64,000 bases of DNA. Source: Fimbriiglobus sp. (lineage in GTDB: Bacteria; Planctomycetota; Planctomycetia; Gemmatales; Gemmataceae). Under the pieces are notes generated by a model. It did no database searches. It saw only the letters and a list, made by a program, of their open reading frames with translations, and had not been told where the DNA came from. Of this stretch, positions 42,465 through 52,100 are shown in pieces. The stretch's first letter is position 1; every line of letters starts with the position of its first letter. Both the position numbers and the translations under genes were made by a program. The DNA is taken from positions 1 to 64,000 of the forward strand of contig JALHQU010000014.1 of NCBI GenBank assembly GCA_022841795.1, written 5' to 3'.

Positions 42465-42860
42465 TCACTTCGCCTTCGGGAAGCCCGCTTTGATCAGGTC
42501 GTCGTAGCCAGGCTTCAGCGGCCGGGTCTCGTAGCCGGCGGCCTTCAGCAGGTCGGCCGCCTTCAAGCTCCGCGCGCCGGCGGCACAGTGCAGGTACACG
42601 ATCTTACCGGCCGGGAACAGGGTTTTCAGTTTCTCGGCCGGGACGCCCGCCTTTAGGTCCGAGAGGGCGAGGTGCTTGGCGTCCTTGACGTGCCCGTCCT
42701 TCCACTCGTCGGCTTCGCGGACATCGATCAGGACGGCCTTGCCGTCCGCCACGGCCTTCTTCACCTCGGCCGGCGTGTCCTTGGTGTGATCGGCGGCGAA
42801 CGCCGAAAGCGTCATCGCCGCCACCGCCACAACCGCCGCCCCGAACAGCATCCGATCCAT
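42465..42860 (-). CDS. Exported single-domain rhodanese
   Basis: A 131-aa protein with signal peptide (MDRMLFGAAVVAVAAMTLSAFA) and one rhodanese domain (VLIDVREADEWKDGHV, active loop HCAAGARS). It transfers sulfane sulfur outside the cytoplasm. GGAGG precedes ATG 42860. It is divergent from the thioredoxin gene at 43044. Confidence 0.92.
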   Translation of the reverse strand: MDRMLFGAAVVAVAAMTLSAFAADHTKDTPAEVKKAVADGKAVLIDVREADEWKDGHVKDAKHLALSDLKAGVPAEKLKTLFPAGKIVYLHCAAGARSLKAADLLKAAGYETRPLKPGYDDLIKAGFPKAK

Positions 42861-43043
42861 CGGTCGGTCCTCCCGCTGACTGAAACAACGGCCGCCAAAG
42901 TTGGCGGCCGTTGTTGATACGATCCGCGACCGGCCGTTCGGTTACACGGAATTCATCGGCCTGGAATTTGTAACCGATTTCCCGCGCACGGATCGGCTTA
43001 GTTGTGGGTGTCGGAGACCGACGAATTCGCGGAGGACTTCGGT

Positions 43044-43391
43044 ATGGCCCTGCTCACGCCCGTGACGACCGCCGAGTTCGGACGCGACGTACTGTTCTCG
43101 CCGACCCCGGTGGTCGTGGACTTTTCCGCAGACTGGTGCGGCCCGTGCCGCGTCCTCGTGCCGGTCCTGGAGCGACTGGCCAATCGGTACGCCGACACGG
43201 TCCGCTTCCGGAAAGCCGATGTCGATGACGACCCGGAGTTGGCCGAGCACTACGGGGTCACGACGGTTCCGACGCTTTTGCTCTTTCAGCACGGCCAGTT
43301 GCTCGAACGGCACGAGGGGCGGATCGATCTGAAAACACTGCTGGTCAAGCTCGACCGACTCGTCGGCGGTGCTCCTCCCGACGGCCACTAA
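43044..43391 (+). CDS. Thioredoxin
   Basis: A 115-aa cytoplasmic thioredoxin with active site DWCGPCR and the cis-proline TTVPTLLLF. ATG 43044 follows GGAGG. It is the first gene of a plus-strand operon with a DUF2892 protein and an SQR-like flavoprotein, which suggests it reduces persulfides or disulfides in that pathway. Confidence 0.93.
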   Translation: MALLTPVTTAEFGRDVLFSPTPVVVDFSADWCGPCRVLVPVLERLANRYADTVRFRKADVDDDPELAEHYGVTTVPTLLLFQHGQLLERHEGRIDLKTLLVKLDRLVGGAPPDGH

Positions 43392-43407
43392 CCCGGAGAC
43401 CAATCCC

Positions 43408-43641
43408 ATGACCACGGAACGTATCGTCCGCGCATTCGCCGGGGGCTTCGTCCTCCTGTCCCTCGCGCTCGGGTACTTCATCTCGCCGTACTGGTTGCTG
43501 TTCACCGCGTTCGTCGGACTGAACCTGTTCCAGTCGGCGCTCACCCGCTGGTGCCCGCTGGAAGTCGTCCTCGTCCGCCTCGGCGTCCGGACCGGTTCAT
43601 CGCCGGTGCGCGGCCGGCCCCTCATCCCCTCGAAGGTGTGA
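43408..43641 (+). CDS. DUF2892 two-TM protein
   Basis: A 77-aa membrane protein, two TM helices (FAGGFVLLSLALGYFI, YWLLFTAFVGLNLFQSAL) then CPLEVVLVRLG, the DUF2892/YgaP-membrane pattern. Such proteins accompany rhodanese and SQR genes. It lies 16 bases after the thioredoxin stop and one base before the next start. Confidence 0.82.
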   Translation: MTTERIVRAFAGGFVLLSLALGYFISPYWLLFTAFVGLNLFQSALTRWCPLEVVLVRLGVRTGSSPVRGRPLIPSKV

Positions 43642-43642
43642 C

Positions 43643-44932
43643 ATGAGTACCCACTCTCCCAAACACGTCGTCATCCTCGGCGGCAGCTTCGCCGGGCTGA
43701 CGGCTGCATATGAACTCAAACGCGAACTCCGCGACCGCGTCCGCGTGACGGTGATCGACAAGAGCGAGCAGTTCGTGTTCATCCCGTCGCTGATCTGGAT
43801 GCCGTTCGGCTGGCGGACGCCGGAACAGATTTCCTTCCCGTTACGGAAATCGCTAGAGCGCAAAGGGGCCGAATTCCGCCTGGCGTTGGCACGCAAGATC
43901 GACCCGGCGAAACAGGAAGTCGAAATCACGCCGGTCGATGCGCCCGAGAAAACCGAGACGCTGCACTACGACTACCTGCTCGTCGCCACTGGCCCGCATG
44001 TGCAGTTCGAGGCCGTACCCGGAGTGGGGCCACACGGCGGCTTCACCGAGAGCATCTGCAACGTGGATCACGCACTCCGCGCTGGGAAAGCCTGGAAGGA
44101 GTTCTTGAAAAACCCCGGCCCGGTCATCGTCGGGGCGACGCAAGGGTCGGCCTGCTACGGGGCGGCCTACGAGTTCGTCTTCAACCTGGAATACGCCCTC
44201 CGGCGGGCGGGCGTCCGCGACAAGGTGCCGGTGACGTACGTCACATCCGAGCCGTTCCCCGGCCACTTCGGCATCGGCGGGCTGAAGCACGCCCAAGCCA
44301 TGACCGAGTGGTTTTTCCGGCACGTGAAGATCGACTGGGCGATCAACTCCGTGGTGGACAAGGTGACGCCCGGGGAAGTCCACTTCCGGGCCGGGCAACT
44401 GCACTCGGCGACGGATGAGAAGTCGGTCGTCGATCTCGCCGGGAAAACGCTCCCGTTCAAGTACGCGATGCTCATACCACCGTTCCTCGGGGTGGAGGTA
44501 GTGCGAAGCTCCGGGTTAGCCAACGAGAGAGGGTTCATCGTCACCAACGACAACATGCAGCACCCGACCCATCCAACCGTGTTCGCCGCCGGGGTCGCGG
44601 TCGCGGTGGCCCCGCCCGCCCCGTGCGAGGCCGGGTGCTCGGTGCCGAAGACCGGGTACATCAGCGAGGTGATGGCGCACACGGCGGCGAAGAACATCGC
44701 CGCCCTGATCGAAGCGAAGCCGATGACGCCGAAACCGCAGGCGGACATCGACGGCAAGTGCATCCTCGACGCCGGTAACCAGGGCATCATCCTGTACACC
44801 GACCGCATCTACGCCCCGAAGCGGCGGAAGTGGCAGACGCTCATCCCCGGACCGTGGGCGCACTGGGCGAAGCTGGCGTTCGAGCGGTACTTCCTCTGGA
44901 AAATGCGGACCGGACGAGTGAACTGGCCGTAA
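43643..44932 (+). CDS. Sulfide:quinone oxidoreductase-like flavoprotein
   Basis: A 429-aa FAD-dependent oxidoreductase (GGSFAGLTAAYEL at the FAD site, DYLLVATGP). Cysteines that could serve the polysulfide relay are in SICNVDHA and CEAGCSVPKTG, and the C-terminus has an amphipathic segment (WAKLAFERYFLWKMRTG) for membrane attachment. It fits the SQR family by these features, although FCC-like NAD(P)H dehydrogenases are similar. Start ATG 43643 follows the previous stop by one base. Confidence 0.85.
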   Translation: MSTHSPKHVVILGGSFAGLTAAYELKRELRDRVRVTVIDKSEQFVFIPSLIWMPFGWRTPEQISFPLRKSLERKGAEFRLALARKIDPAKQEVEITPVDAPEKTETLHYDYLLVATGPHVQFEAVPGVGPHGGFTESICNVDHALRAGKAWKEFLKNPGPVIVGATQGSACYGAAYEFVFNLEYALRRAGVRDKVPVTYVTSEPFPGHFGIGGLKHAQAMTEWFFRHVKIDWAINSVVDKVTPGEVHFRAGQLHSATDEKSVVDLAGKTLPFKYAMLIPPFLGVEVVRSSGLANERGFIVTNDNMQHPTHPTVFAAGVAVAVAPPAPCEAGCSVPKTGYISEVMAHTAAKNIAALIEAKPMTPKPQADIDGKCILDAGNQGIILYTDRIYAPKRRKWQTLIPGPWAHWAKLAFERYFLWKMRTGRVNWP

Positions 44933-45019
44933 GCCGCGACGAATTGTCAGTTCCGGTGTAACCGAATCGGCCGTCGCGGATCAGTGCTTGTGACCCCGTG
45001 GTTTTTCGAGGAGACGGCC

Positions 45020-45256
45020 ATGCCTGCGACCAACGCGCCCGCCCAACGGGATGTTCGGAACGCCTCCGGGCGGTGGGTGCATCGGCGGACGTGCATTCTG
45101 GCCGGGGGACTCGCGGCGGTCGGCGGGACACTGGCCTTGCTCGTCCACCCGTGGTTCGCTGCCGTCGCCGCGGTCGGCGGGATTTGGCTCATACTCGCCC
45201 CGGAATCGACGGGGTGCAGCGGGCCGTCACCACAGCACGACAACAGGAGTACATGA
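45020..45256 (+). CDS. Small DUF2892-like membrane protein
   Basis: A 78-aa protein with two closely spaced hydrophobic helices (TCILAGGLAAVGGTLALLV, WFAAVAAVGGIWLILA). GGAG precedes ATG 45020. Its stop overlaps the start of the ferritin-like gene. It resembles the 77-aa protein at 43408 and may belong to the same family. Confidence 0.7.
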   Translation: MPATNAPAQRDVRNASGRWVHRRTCILAGGLAAVGGTLALLVHPWFAAVAAVGGIWLILAPESTGCSGPSPQHDNRST

Positions 45257-45669
45257 TGAAACACGACACATTAATCCAGGCGATGAACCAGCAACTGAAC
45301 CGGGAGGTGACGACCTTCCTCCGGTACATGCTCCAGGCCGCGTCGATCAAGGGCGCGGCCCAGGAACCAGTCCGGCAGATGTACCTCGCCGAAGTCGCCG
45401 ACGAGGTCGGCCACGCCCAGTACCTCGCCAACCAGATTCATATGCTCGGCGGCACGCCCGAACTGAAGCCGGACTTGACTGCACCGCCGGACGGCGTCCT
45501 GGCGATGCTCGCGGCGGACGTGGAGCAAGAGCGGATCGACGTGGCGAACTACGTCAAGCTCGCGGCCCAGGCCGAGGCCGCCGGCCTCTACTCGCTCAAG
45601 ATGAAGATGGAGGCACAGGCCGCGGACGAAGACGAACACGCGCAGGAGATGCGCCGCCTGCTCGGCTAA
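45253..45669 (+). CDS. Ferritin-like (bacterioferritin-type) protein
   Basis: A 138-aa four-helix protein. Iron-ligand-type residues are spaced as in ferritins (REVTTFLRYML, DEVGHAQYLANQIH, EQERIDVANY, ADEDEHAQEMRR). It probably binds iron and may detoxify peroxide or store iron. ATG 45253 overlaps the previous stop (ATGA); ATG 45256 is the alternative. Confidence 0.85.
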   Translation: MMKHDTLIQAMNQQLNREVTTFLRYMLQAASIKGAAQEPVRQMYLAEVADEVGHAQYLANQIHMLGGTPELKPDLTAPPDGVLAMLAADVEQERIDVANYVKLAAQAEAAGLYSLKMKMEAQAADEDEHAQEMRRLLG

Positions 45670-45702
45670 ACGGCAACCACACTCTCTCCCGAGGGCGATG
45701 AC

Positions 45703-46227
45703 ATGAGTTGGAACAGATTCCGCCGGGTTCTCGCTGTGACTTGCCTGGCGGCCGGTTTCGGTTGGAGTGTCGGCGCTGCCGCCGAACCGCAGAAGGGGCC
45801 GGGCGGGAAGGATGCCGCGTTCGCCACCGACCGCGACACTTTCCACTTCCTGCTCGAAAATCACAAGGCGATCAAGCGGACGGTGAAGAAGCTCGACAAC
45901 GGCGTCGAGACGGTCACGGAGTCGGACGACGCCGAGGTGACGAAGAAGATCCAGGAACACGTCCCGGCGATGTACGAGCGGCTGAAATCCGGCAAGGGAG
46001 TGCGGTACTGGGATCCGCTCTTCGTCGAGGCGTTCAAGCACGGCAAGAAGATGAAGATGACCATCGAGAACACCAAGACCGGCGTGAAGGTGGTGGAAAC
46101 GTCGGACGAAGCGGGGGTCGTGAAGGTCATCCAGGCCCACGCCGACGTGGTGACGAAGTTCGTCGAGAAGGGGTTCGAGGAAGCCCGCAAGGAACACCCC
46201 GTGCCCGGACCGGAGAAGAAGAAGTGA
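45703..46227 (+). CDS. Secreted protein, paralog of 38003 gene
   Basis: A 174-aa exported protein (signal FRRVLAVTCLAAGFGWSVG) with the same 110-aa domain as the 38003 gene (FHFLLENHKAIKRTVKKL ... VKVVETSDEAGVVKVIQ). Here it lacks the GKGPQGK repeats. It is 33 bases after the ferritin-like gene. The domain is unknown; the pair of copies beside the oxidase and the peroxidase suggests a shared redox role. Confidence 0.75.
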   Translation: MSWNRFRRVLAVTCLAAGFGWSVGAAAEPQKGPGGKDAAFATDRDTFHFLLENHKAIKRTVKKLDNGVETVTESDDAEVTKKIQEHVPAMYERLKSGKGVRYWDPLFVEAFKHGKKMKMTIENTKTGVKVVETSDEAGVVKVIQAHADVVTKFVEKGFEEARKEHPVPGPEKKK

Positions 46228-46301
46228 CCCCGCACGACCCGAGTCACGCGGTGCCCGCTCCATCGGGAGCGGCACCGCCGAATCGTCGAAGGAGAAACGT
46301 T

Positions 46302-46388
46302 GTGGAACCGCTGATCCTGTTGGGAGTCCTCGCCGGTTGGTTCGTCCTCCAGATCTGGGTGTTGCCGAAGCTGGGGGTTCGGACTTGA
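46302..46388 (+). CDS. 28-residue single-TM peptide
   Basis: GTG 46302 follows GAAGGAG by seven bases. The peptide (LILLGVLAGWFVLQIWVLP within it) is one hydrophobic helix with a short tail. Its short length limits confidence, but the ribosome site is good and it lies between the paralog gene and the di-heme peroxidase. Confidence 0.5.
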   Translation: MEPLILLGVLAGWFVLQIWVLPKLGVRT

Positions 46389-46507
46389 ATGTCGGGGTCT
46401 TGTGAGCCGCGGTCGCGGCCGAACACATCCGACTCGAACAACCCACCGTCCATCAATCGGGATGGAAAATAGTTCTCGGTCAATTACCCTTCGAGGAGGA
46501 TGAATCC

Positions 46508-47914
46508 GTGCGTACGAAACTCGTGATGGGCATCGCCCTGACGGCCGTTGCCGTCGGTGCGAGCCTGTGGTGGAGTCGCTTCGACTCGCCGGTCCACGCG
46601 GCCGACCCACCCAAGTCCAGCTTCTCGCCGGTCGTCGAGGAAGGTCTCGATACGGTCGTCAAGAAGATGACGGCCGCGAAGCCCGCGTTGGCCGAGCGTC
46701 ACGCCAAACTGCTCGACGAGCGGTACGACCTCGCGGATCGCCCGTGCAAGGGCGTGAGCATGTCGCGGGGGAAACCCGTTCAGGAAGGGGTTCGGGTCAA
46801 GCTGGCCGACGGCACGACGTGGGAGTCCCTCGCGGGCATGACGCCCGAAGACATCCGCAAGAAGGGCGTCTGGCCGAAGGGCTTCCTGCCGCTGCCGCAC
46901 CCCAACCATGACGAAGGCGGGATGCTCTTCCCGAAATACCACATCGAAGAAATCAAGAAGCAGGAGGGCCGCGACCTGACCCGCTTCGACCTCGACTACG
47001 ACCTGCCCGACCACGTCCTGCCCGAGTTCCCCCCGGCCATCTTCCTGACCACACGCCTGGACCTCGGCGACGTGTCGAAGGGGAAAGTGGTCACGAGCGA
47101 GAACTTTTACGAACTGTTCAACGGCATCCTCAACCCGAAGCAATTGGAAGGGCTGCGGCTGCTCGTCGCGTCGTTCCCGCAGCAGCAGTTCAACCAGACG
47201 GGCGACCGCCGCTCCCTAAAGCCGAGCAAGGGCGTGACCTGTTTCGACTGCCACGTCAACGGCCACACCAACGCGGCCACGCACCTCGTCGGCGACATCC
47301 GGCCGCAGGAGTTCCGCCACCGGATCGACGTGCCGTCCCTGCGGGGCGTCAACGTCCAGCGGCTCTTCGGGTCGCAACGCGGGTTGAAAACGGTCGAGGA
47401 CTTCACAGAGTTCGAGCAGCGAGCGGCCTACTTCGACGGCGACCCGGTCATGGCCGCCAAGAAGGGGGCGAACGTCCTCGAACGGGGCAGCCAGGTCCAC
47501 GCGATGGCCGAATTCCAGGAACTGCTCGACTTCCCACCGGCCCCGAAGCTGAATGTGTACGGGAAGCTGGACCCGACCAAGGCGACTGAGGCCGAACTCC
47601 GCGGGGAAAAGCTGTTCTTCAACAAGGCCCAGTGTTCGGTTTGCCACACCGCCCCGTACTATACCGACAACCTGATGCACAACCTGAAGGCCGAGCGGTT
47701 CTTCGCCCCGCAGATGGTGAACGGCCGGATGGCGGCGATGGATGGGCCGATCAAGACGTTCCCGCTGCGGGGGATCAAGGATTCCCCGCCGTACCTGCAC
47801 GACGGGCGTCTGCTCACGCTGGAAGATACCGTCGAGTTCTTCAACCTCATCCTGGAGACGAAACTCACTAAGGACGAGAAGGCCGACCTGGTGGCATTCC
47901 TCCGTTGCCTGTGA
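46508..47914 (+). CDS. Di-heme cytochrome c peroxidase-type protein
   Basis: A 468-aa secreted protein with two c-type heme sites, CFDCH (about residue 243) and CSVCH (about 380), and the MauG/CcpA-like motif SPPYLHDGRLLTLEDTVEFF. This is the fold of bacterial di-heme peroxidases, though the N-terminal 230 residues are longer than usual. GTG 46508 has GAGGAGG upstream. It may detoxify H2O2 or oxidise a partner protein in the periplasm. Confidence 0.86.
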   Translation: MRTKLVMGIALTAVAVGASLWWSRFDSPVHAADPPKSSFSPVVEEGLDTVVKKMTAAKPALAERHAKLLDERYDLADRPCKGVSMSRGKPVQEGVRVKLADGTTWESLAGMTPEDIRKKGVWPKGFLPLPHPNHDEGGMLFPKYHIEEIKKQEGRDLTRFDLDYDLPDHVLPEFPPAIFLTTRLDLGDVSKGKVVTSENFYELFNGILNPKQLEGLRLLVASFPQQQFNQTGDRRSLKPSKGVTCFDCHVNGHTNAATHLVGDIRPQEFRHRIDVPSLRGVNVQRLFGSQRGLKTVEDFTEFEQRAAYFDGDPVMAAKKGANVLERGSQVHAMAEFQELLDFPPAPKLNVYGKLDPTKATEAELRGEKLFFNKAQCSVCHTAPYYTDNLMHNLKAERFFAPQMVNGRMAAMDGPIKTFPLRGIKDSPPYLHDGRLLTLEDTVEFFNLILETKLTKDEKADLVAFLRCL

Positions 47915-48014
47915 CGCGGCGAGAGTGGCCCACGTTTCCGGTGACGCCCTCGTTCGGAATCGAGTGCGGCACCGGAATTTCCTTGATACCACTGCCCGTG
48001 ATGGGAAGTCGCAT

Positions 48015-49121
48015 ATGCACACGGAACAGCGCCCAGGAAAAGTTGCCCGTGTGGTTGGGGTCGTGAAAACCCTGGTCACAGTGACGCTCGCGCTCGCCGC
48101 CCTAGCGCTGTTTCTGGCGTGGATGGGTGGGGCATTTCACGAGAAAGTGCCGCCCGGCATCGCCACGGTCGAGCGACCCAAAGCGGCCGGGCGGACGCTG
48201 GTCACGACGGAGCGGACTGTTGGGATGGAGACGGTGACGGCGGTCGGCTCGGTCCAACCGCGCCGGAAGACGGATGTGGCGAGCCAACTGCTGGCATCGG
48301 TCCGCGAGATCAAGCCGCGGCCGGGGGATCGCGTCAAGGCGGGGGACGTTCTGATCGTCCTCGACGACCGCGAACTCGTCGCGCAGCAGCGGGAAGCCGT
48401 CGCGTCTCTCGCTGCCACCGAAGCCGACCTCGTCACCCGCAAGGCGAACTATCTGCGGATCAAAGAGTTGGGTCGTACCGGAACGGTGAGTGCGGAGGAA
48501 ATCAACAACGTGGAGGGGGCGTTCCGTGTCGCGGAAACACAGGTCAAGCGGGCCAAGGAAACCATCAACCGCATCGAAGTTCAGATCACCTACACGAAGA
48601 TAGCCGCCAGCACCGACGGCCTCGTCTCGGACCGGTTCGCCGAGCCGGGGGATCTGGCCGCCCCCGGCAAGCCACTCCTTGCGGTGTACGACCCGAACGA
48701 CCTGGAACTCCAGGTCAACGTGCCCGAGAGCCTGGCGGCCGGAATCCTCGTCGGCCAGAAGCTCGGCATCCGCATCGACGCGAACAACCTTGCTACCACC
48801 GCACTCGTCCGCGAGATCGTTCCGCAAGCCCAACAAGCCAGCCGGTCGGTACTGGTGAAACTCGCCCTGCCGCAGTCCTCGTCCAACCCGATCCTGCCGG
48901 GCATGTACGGTCGGGCCGCCATCCCCGTCGGTCGCGTCGAACGGGTCTGGCTCCCACAGTCGGCCGTGCAGCAAATCGGACAACTCGATCTGGTGGAAGT
49001 CGCGGGGACCGACGGGACGCTCTCCCGCCGTTTCGTCCGGGTAGGTCGCGTCGCCGACGACAAGGTAGAAGTTCTGTCCGGGTTGTCGCCCGGCGAACGG
49101 GTCGCCTTGCCCGCCAAGTAG
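48015..49121 (+). CDS. RND efflux periplasmic adaptor
   Basis: A 368-aa membrane-fusion protein with an N-terminal anchor (TLVTVTLALAALALFLAW), lipoyl half-motifs (SVREIKPRPGDRVKAGD; KIAASTDGLVSDRFAEPGD), coiled coil and beta-barrel domains. It is directly upstream of the RND pump with a 34-base gap. It recruits the pump to an outer-membrane channel. The start ATG 48015 has GGAAG upstream. Confidence 0.92.
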   Translation: MHTEQRPGKVARVVGVVKTLVTVTLALAALALFLAWMGGAFHEKVPPGIATVERPKAAGRTLVTTERTVGMETVTAVGSVQPRRKTDVASQLLASVREIKPRPGDRVKAGDVLIVLDDRELVAQQREAVASLAATEADLVTRKANYLRIKELGRTGTVSAEEINNVEGAFRVAETQVKRAKETINRIEVQITYTKIAASTDGLVSDRFAEPGDLAAPGKPLLAVYDPNDLELQVNVPESLAAGILVGQKLGIRIDANNLATTALVREIVPQAQQASRSVLVKLALPQSSSNPILPGMYGRAAIPVGRVERVWLPQSAVQQIGQLDLVEVAGTDGTLSRRFVRVGRVADDKVEVLSGLSPGERVALPAK

Positions 49122-49155
49122 TTGTCTCACTCCGATCCCGCACGGAATCCCCGCC

Positions 49156-52100
49156 ATGAGTACCAAGTCCGCCGACGGCGGGTTCGTCTCGCGCCTGATC
49201 GAAGCGTTCCTGCACGGCAACCTGTCCGTTCTCATCATCCTCGTCATGCTCGCCGGCGGTGCGGCGGCGCTCCTCCTCACGCCGCGTGAAGAAGACCCCC
49301 AAATCGTGGTCCCACTCGCTGACGTATACATCCGAATGCCCGGTGCGAGCGCCGAGGAGGTCGAGCAACTGGTGTCGTCGAAGCTGGAACGGCTGCTCTA
49401 TCAGATCGACGGGGTGGAGTACGTCTACTCGATGTCCCGCCCCGGCGAGGCGGTCGTCACGGTCCGCTTCTACGTCGGCGAGAAGCGCGAGAACAGCCTC
49501 GTCAAGATTTACAACAAGATCTCGATGAACGCGGACATGGTGCCGCCGGGGGTGACGGGCTGGGTGGTCAAGCCGGTGGAAATCGACGACGTGCCGTTCG
49601 TGAACGTGACGGTGTGGGGCAAGACGGCCGACGACTTCACCCTCCGCCGCGTCGCCGAGCAGGTCGAAGTGGCCCTGCAAGGCGTTCCCGAAACCGCCCG
49701 GACGGAAGTGGTCGGCGGACGACGACGCCAAATCCGCGTGCAACTCGACCCGGAGCGGATGGCGTCGCGTCAGGTGACCCCGCTCGACGTGGACCGCGTG
49801 CTGCGGGGCGCGAACATCAACGTACAGGCCGGGGCGCTCCGGGCGGACAACCGGGAGTTCGCCGTCGAGAGCGGGCCGTTCGTCCAGACTACGCGGGAGG
49901 CCGAAACGCTCGTGGTCGGCGTCTTCTCCGGCCGGCCCGTCTACCTGCGCGACGTGGCCTTAGTTACGGACGGCCCGGAAGAGCCGACGACCTACACCCG
50001 GATCAGTTTCGGCCCTGGCTCGAAGGGGGAGAACCCGGCCGAGGCCGGCACGGGGGCCGACTTCCCGGCGGTCACGGTCGGCGTCGCCAAGCGGAAGGGG
50101 AGCAACGCCGTCGTCGTGGCCCGCGCGTTGGAAGCGAAGGTCGAGGAACTCCGCCGCGACGTGATCCCGCACGACATCGAAATCCGGGTGACGCGGAACA
50201 ACGGCGAGACGGCCGACGAGAAGGTGACGGAACTGATCCGCGAACTCGGCCTCGCCATCATCATCGTCTCGGGACTGGTCATGTTCTCGCTCGGCTGGCG
50301 GGAGGCGATCATCGTCGTCACCGCCGTGCCGCTCACGTTCGCGCTCACGCTGCTCGTCAACTACCTCGCGGGTTACTCGATCAACCGCGTGACCCTCTTC
50401 GCGCTCATCCTTGCGCTCGGGTTGGTTGTGGACGACCCGATCGTGGACGTGGAAAACATCTTCCGGCACTTCGGCCTGCGCAAGAAGCCGCCGAAGGAAG
50501 CGGTCCTCGAAGCGGTGAACGAAGTCCGCCCGCCGATCATCGTCGCCACACTCGTCGTGATGGTGTCGTTCCTGCCGATGCTGTTCATCACCGGCATGAT
50601 GGGGCCGTACATGCAACCGATGGCGCTAAACGTCCCGGTCGCTATGTTCATGTCGATGGTGGTCGCGTTCACCGTCACCCCGTGGCTGAGCTACCAAATG
50701 CTCAAGGGGGTGTACGGCAAGGGCGGGCACGAACCGGTCGATCCGCACAAGACACTCACCTACCGCGTTTACAAGGCCGTGCTGACGCCGTTCCTCAACT
50801 CCCGCCTCGCGGCCTGGGCGCTCATCGGCTTCACCACGCTGCTGCTCCTGGCCTCGATGGTACTGCCGGCGCTCGGTCTGGTGCCGCTCAAGATGCTACC
50901 GTTCGACAACAAGGACGAGTTCCAGGTGCTGGTGGATCTGCCGGAAGGCTCTACCGTCGAACAAACCGACGCCGCGCTGAAGGCCCTGGCGGACGCGGTG
51001 CGGACGGCCCCCGAGGTGCGGGAGGTACTGAGCTACGCCGGCACCGCCTCGCCGATGGACTTCAACGGCATGGTCCGCCACTACTACCTGCGGCAGCAAC
51101 CGCACCGCGGCGACCTGCGGGTGAACCTGCTCCCGAAGGAGGAACGACAGCACCAGAGCCACGCCATCGTCCTGCGGGTGCGGAACGACCTGCAAGCCGT
51201 GGCCGACAAGCACAAGGCCCGGATCAAGTTCGTCGAGGTGCCGCCCGGCCCGCCGGTGCTGAGTACGCTGGTGGCCGAGGTCTACCCGAAGGCCGGGCAG
51301 GGCGACGCGAGCCTGCGGGCGGACACGAAGCACGTGCGGAAGATGTTCGCCGACGCGAAGGATGTGGTGGATGTGGACGACACGTTCGAGGCGGAGCGGT
51401 CGCGGTTCGTGTTCCGCGTGGACAAGGAGAAGGCGTCGCTCACCGGCGTGACCACCGAGCAGATCGCCAACACGCTGCGGGTCGGGTTGCAGGGAATGCA
51501 GCCAGGCGAGGGAAACGTGCAGGACTTCCGGGCCGGGGCCGCGCACCTGCCACGCGAACTGAACCCACTGGCCATCGTGTTGCAACTGCCCCAGCGGGAG
51601 CGGGGAAGCCTCACCGACTTGACACGACTCGGGGTGAAGACGCCGACCGGGGAGATCGTCCAACTCGGCGAACTAGGCCGGTTCGAGGAGTTGCCCGCGG
51701 AGCAGACCATTTACCACAAGAACCAGCGGCGGGTGGCCTACGTGTTCGGCGACACCGCCGGCCGCACGCCGGGGGAGGCGGTGATCGGCCTCATCCTCGC
51801 GCTGCGGGACAAGCCGACACCGGGCGGGGCGGAGGTCGTCTGGACGGGCGAAGGCGAGTGGAAGATCACGCTCGACGTGTTCCGCGACCTCGGCCTCGCG
51901 TTCGGCGGGGCGTTGCTGATGATCTACATTTTGATGGTCTACCAGACCGGCAGCTACCTCATCCCACTCGTGCAGATGATCTCGATCCCGCTCACCATCA
52001 TCGGCATCATGCCCGGTTTCTGGCTGCTCAACGTCTACACCGGGGCGACGGTCGGCGGGTACGCGAACCCGGTCTACTTCACCGCCACGGCGATGATCGG

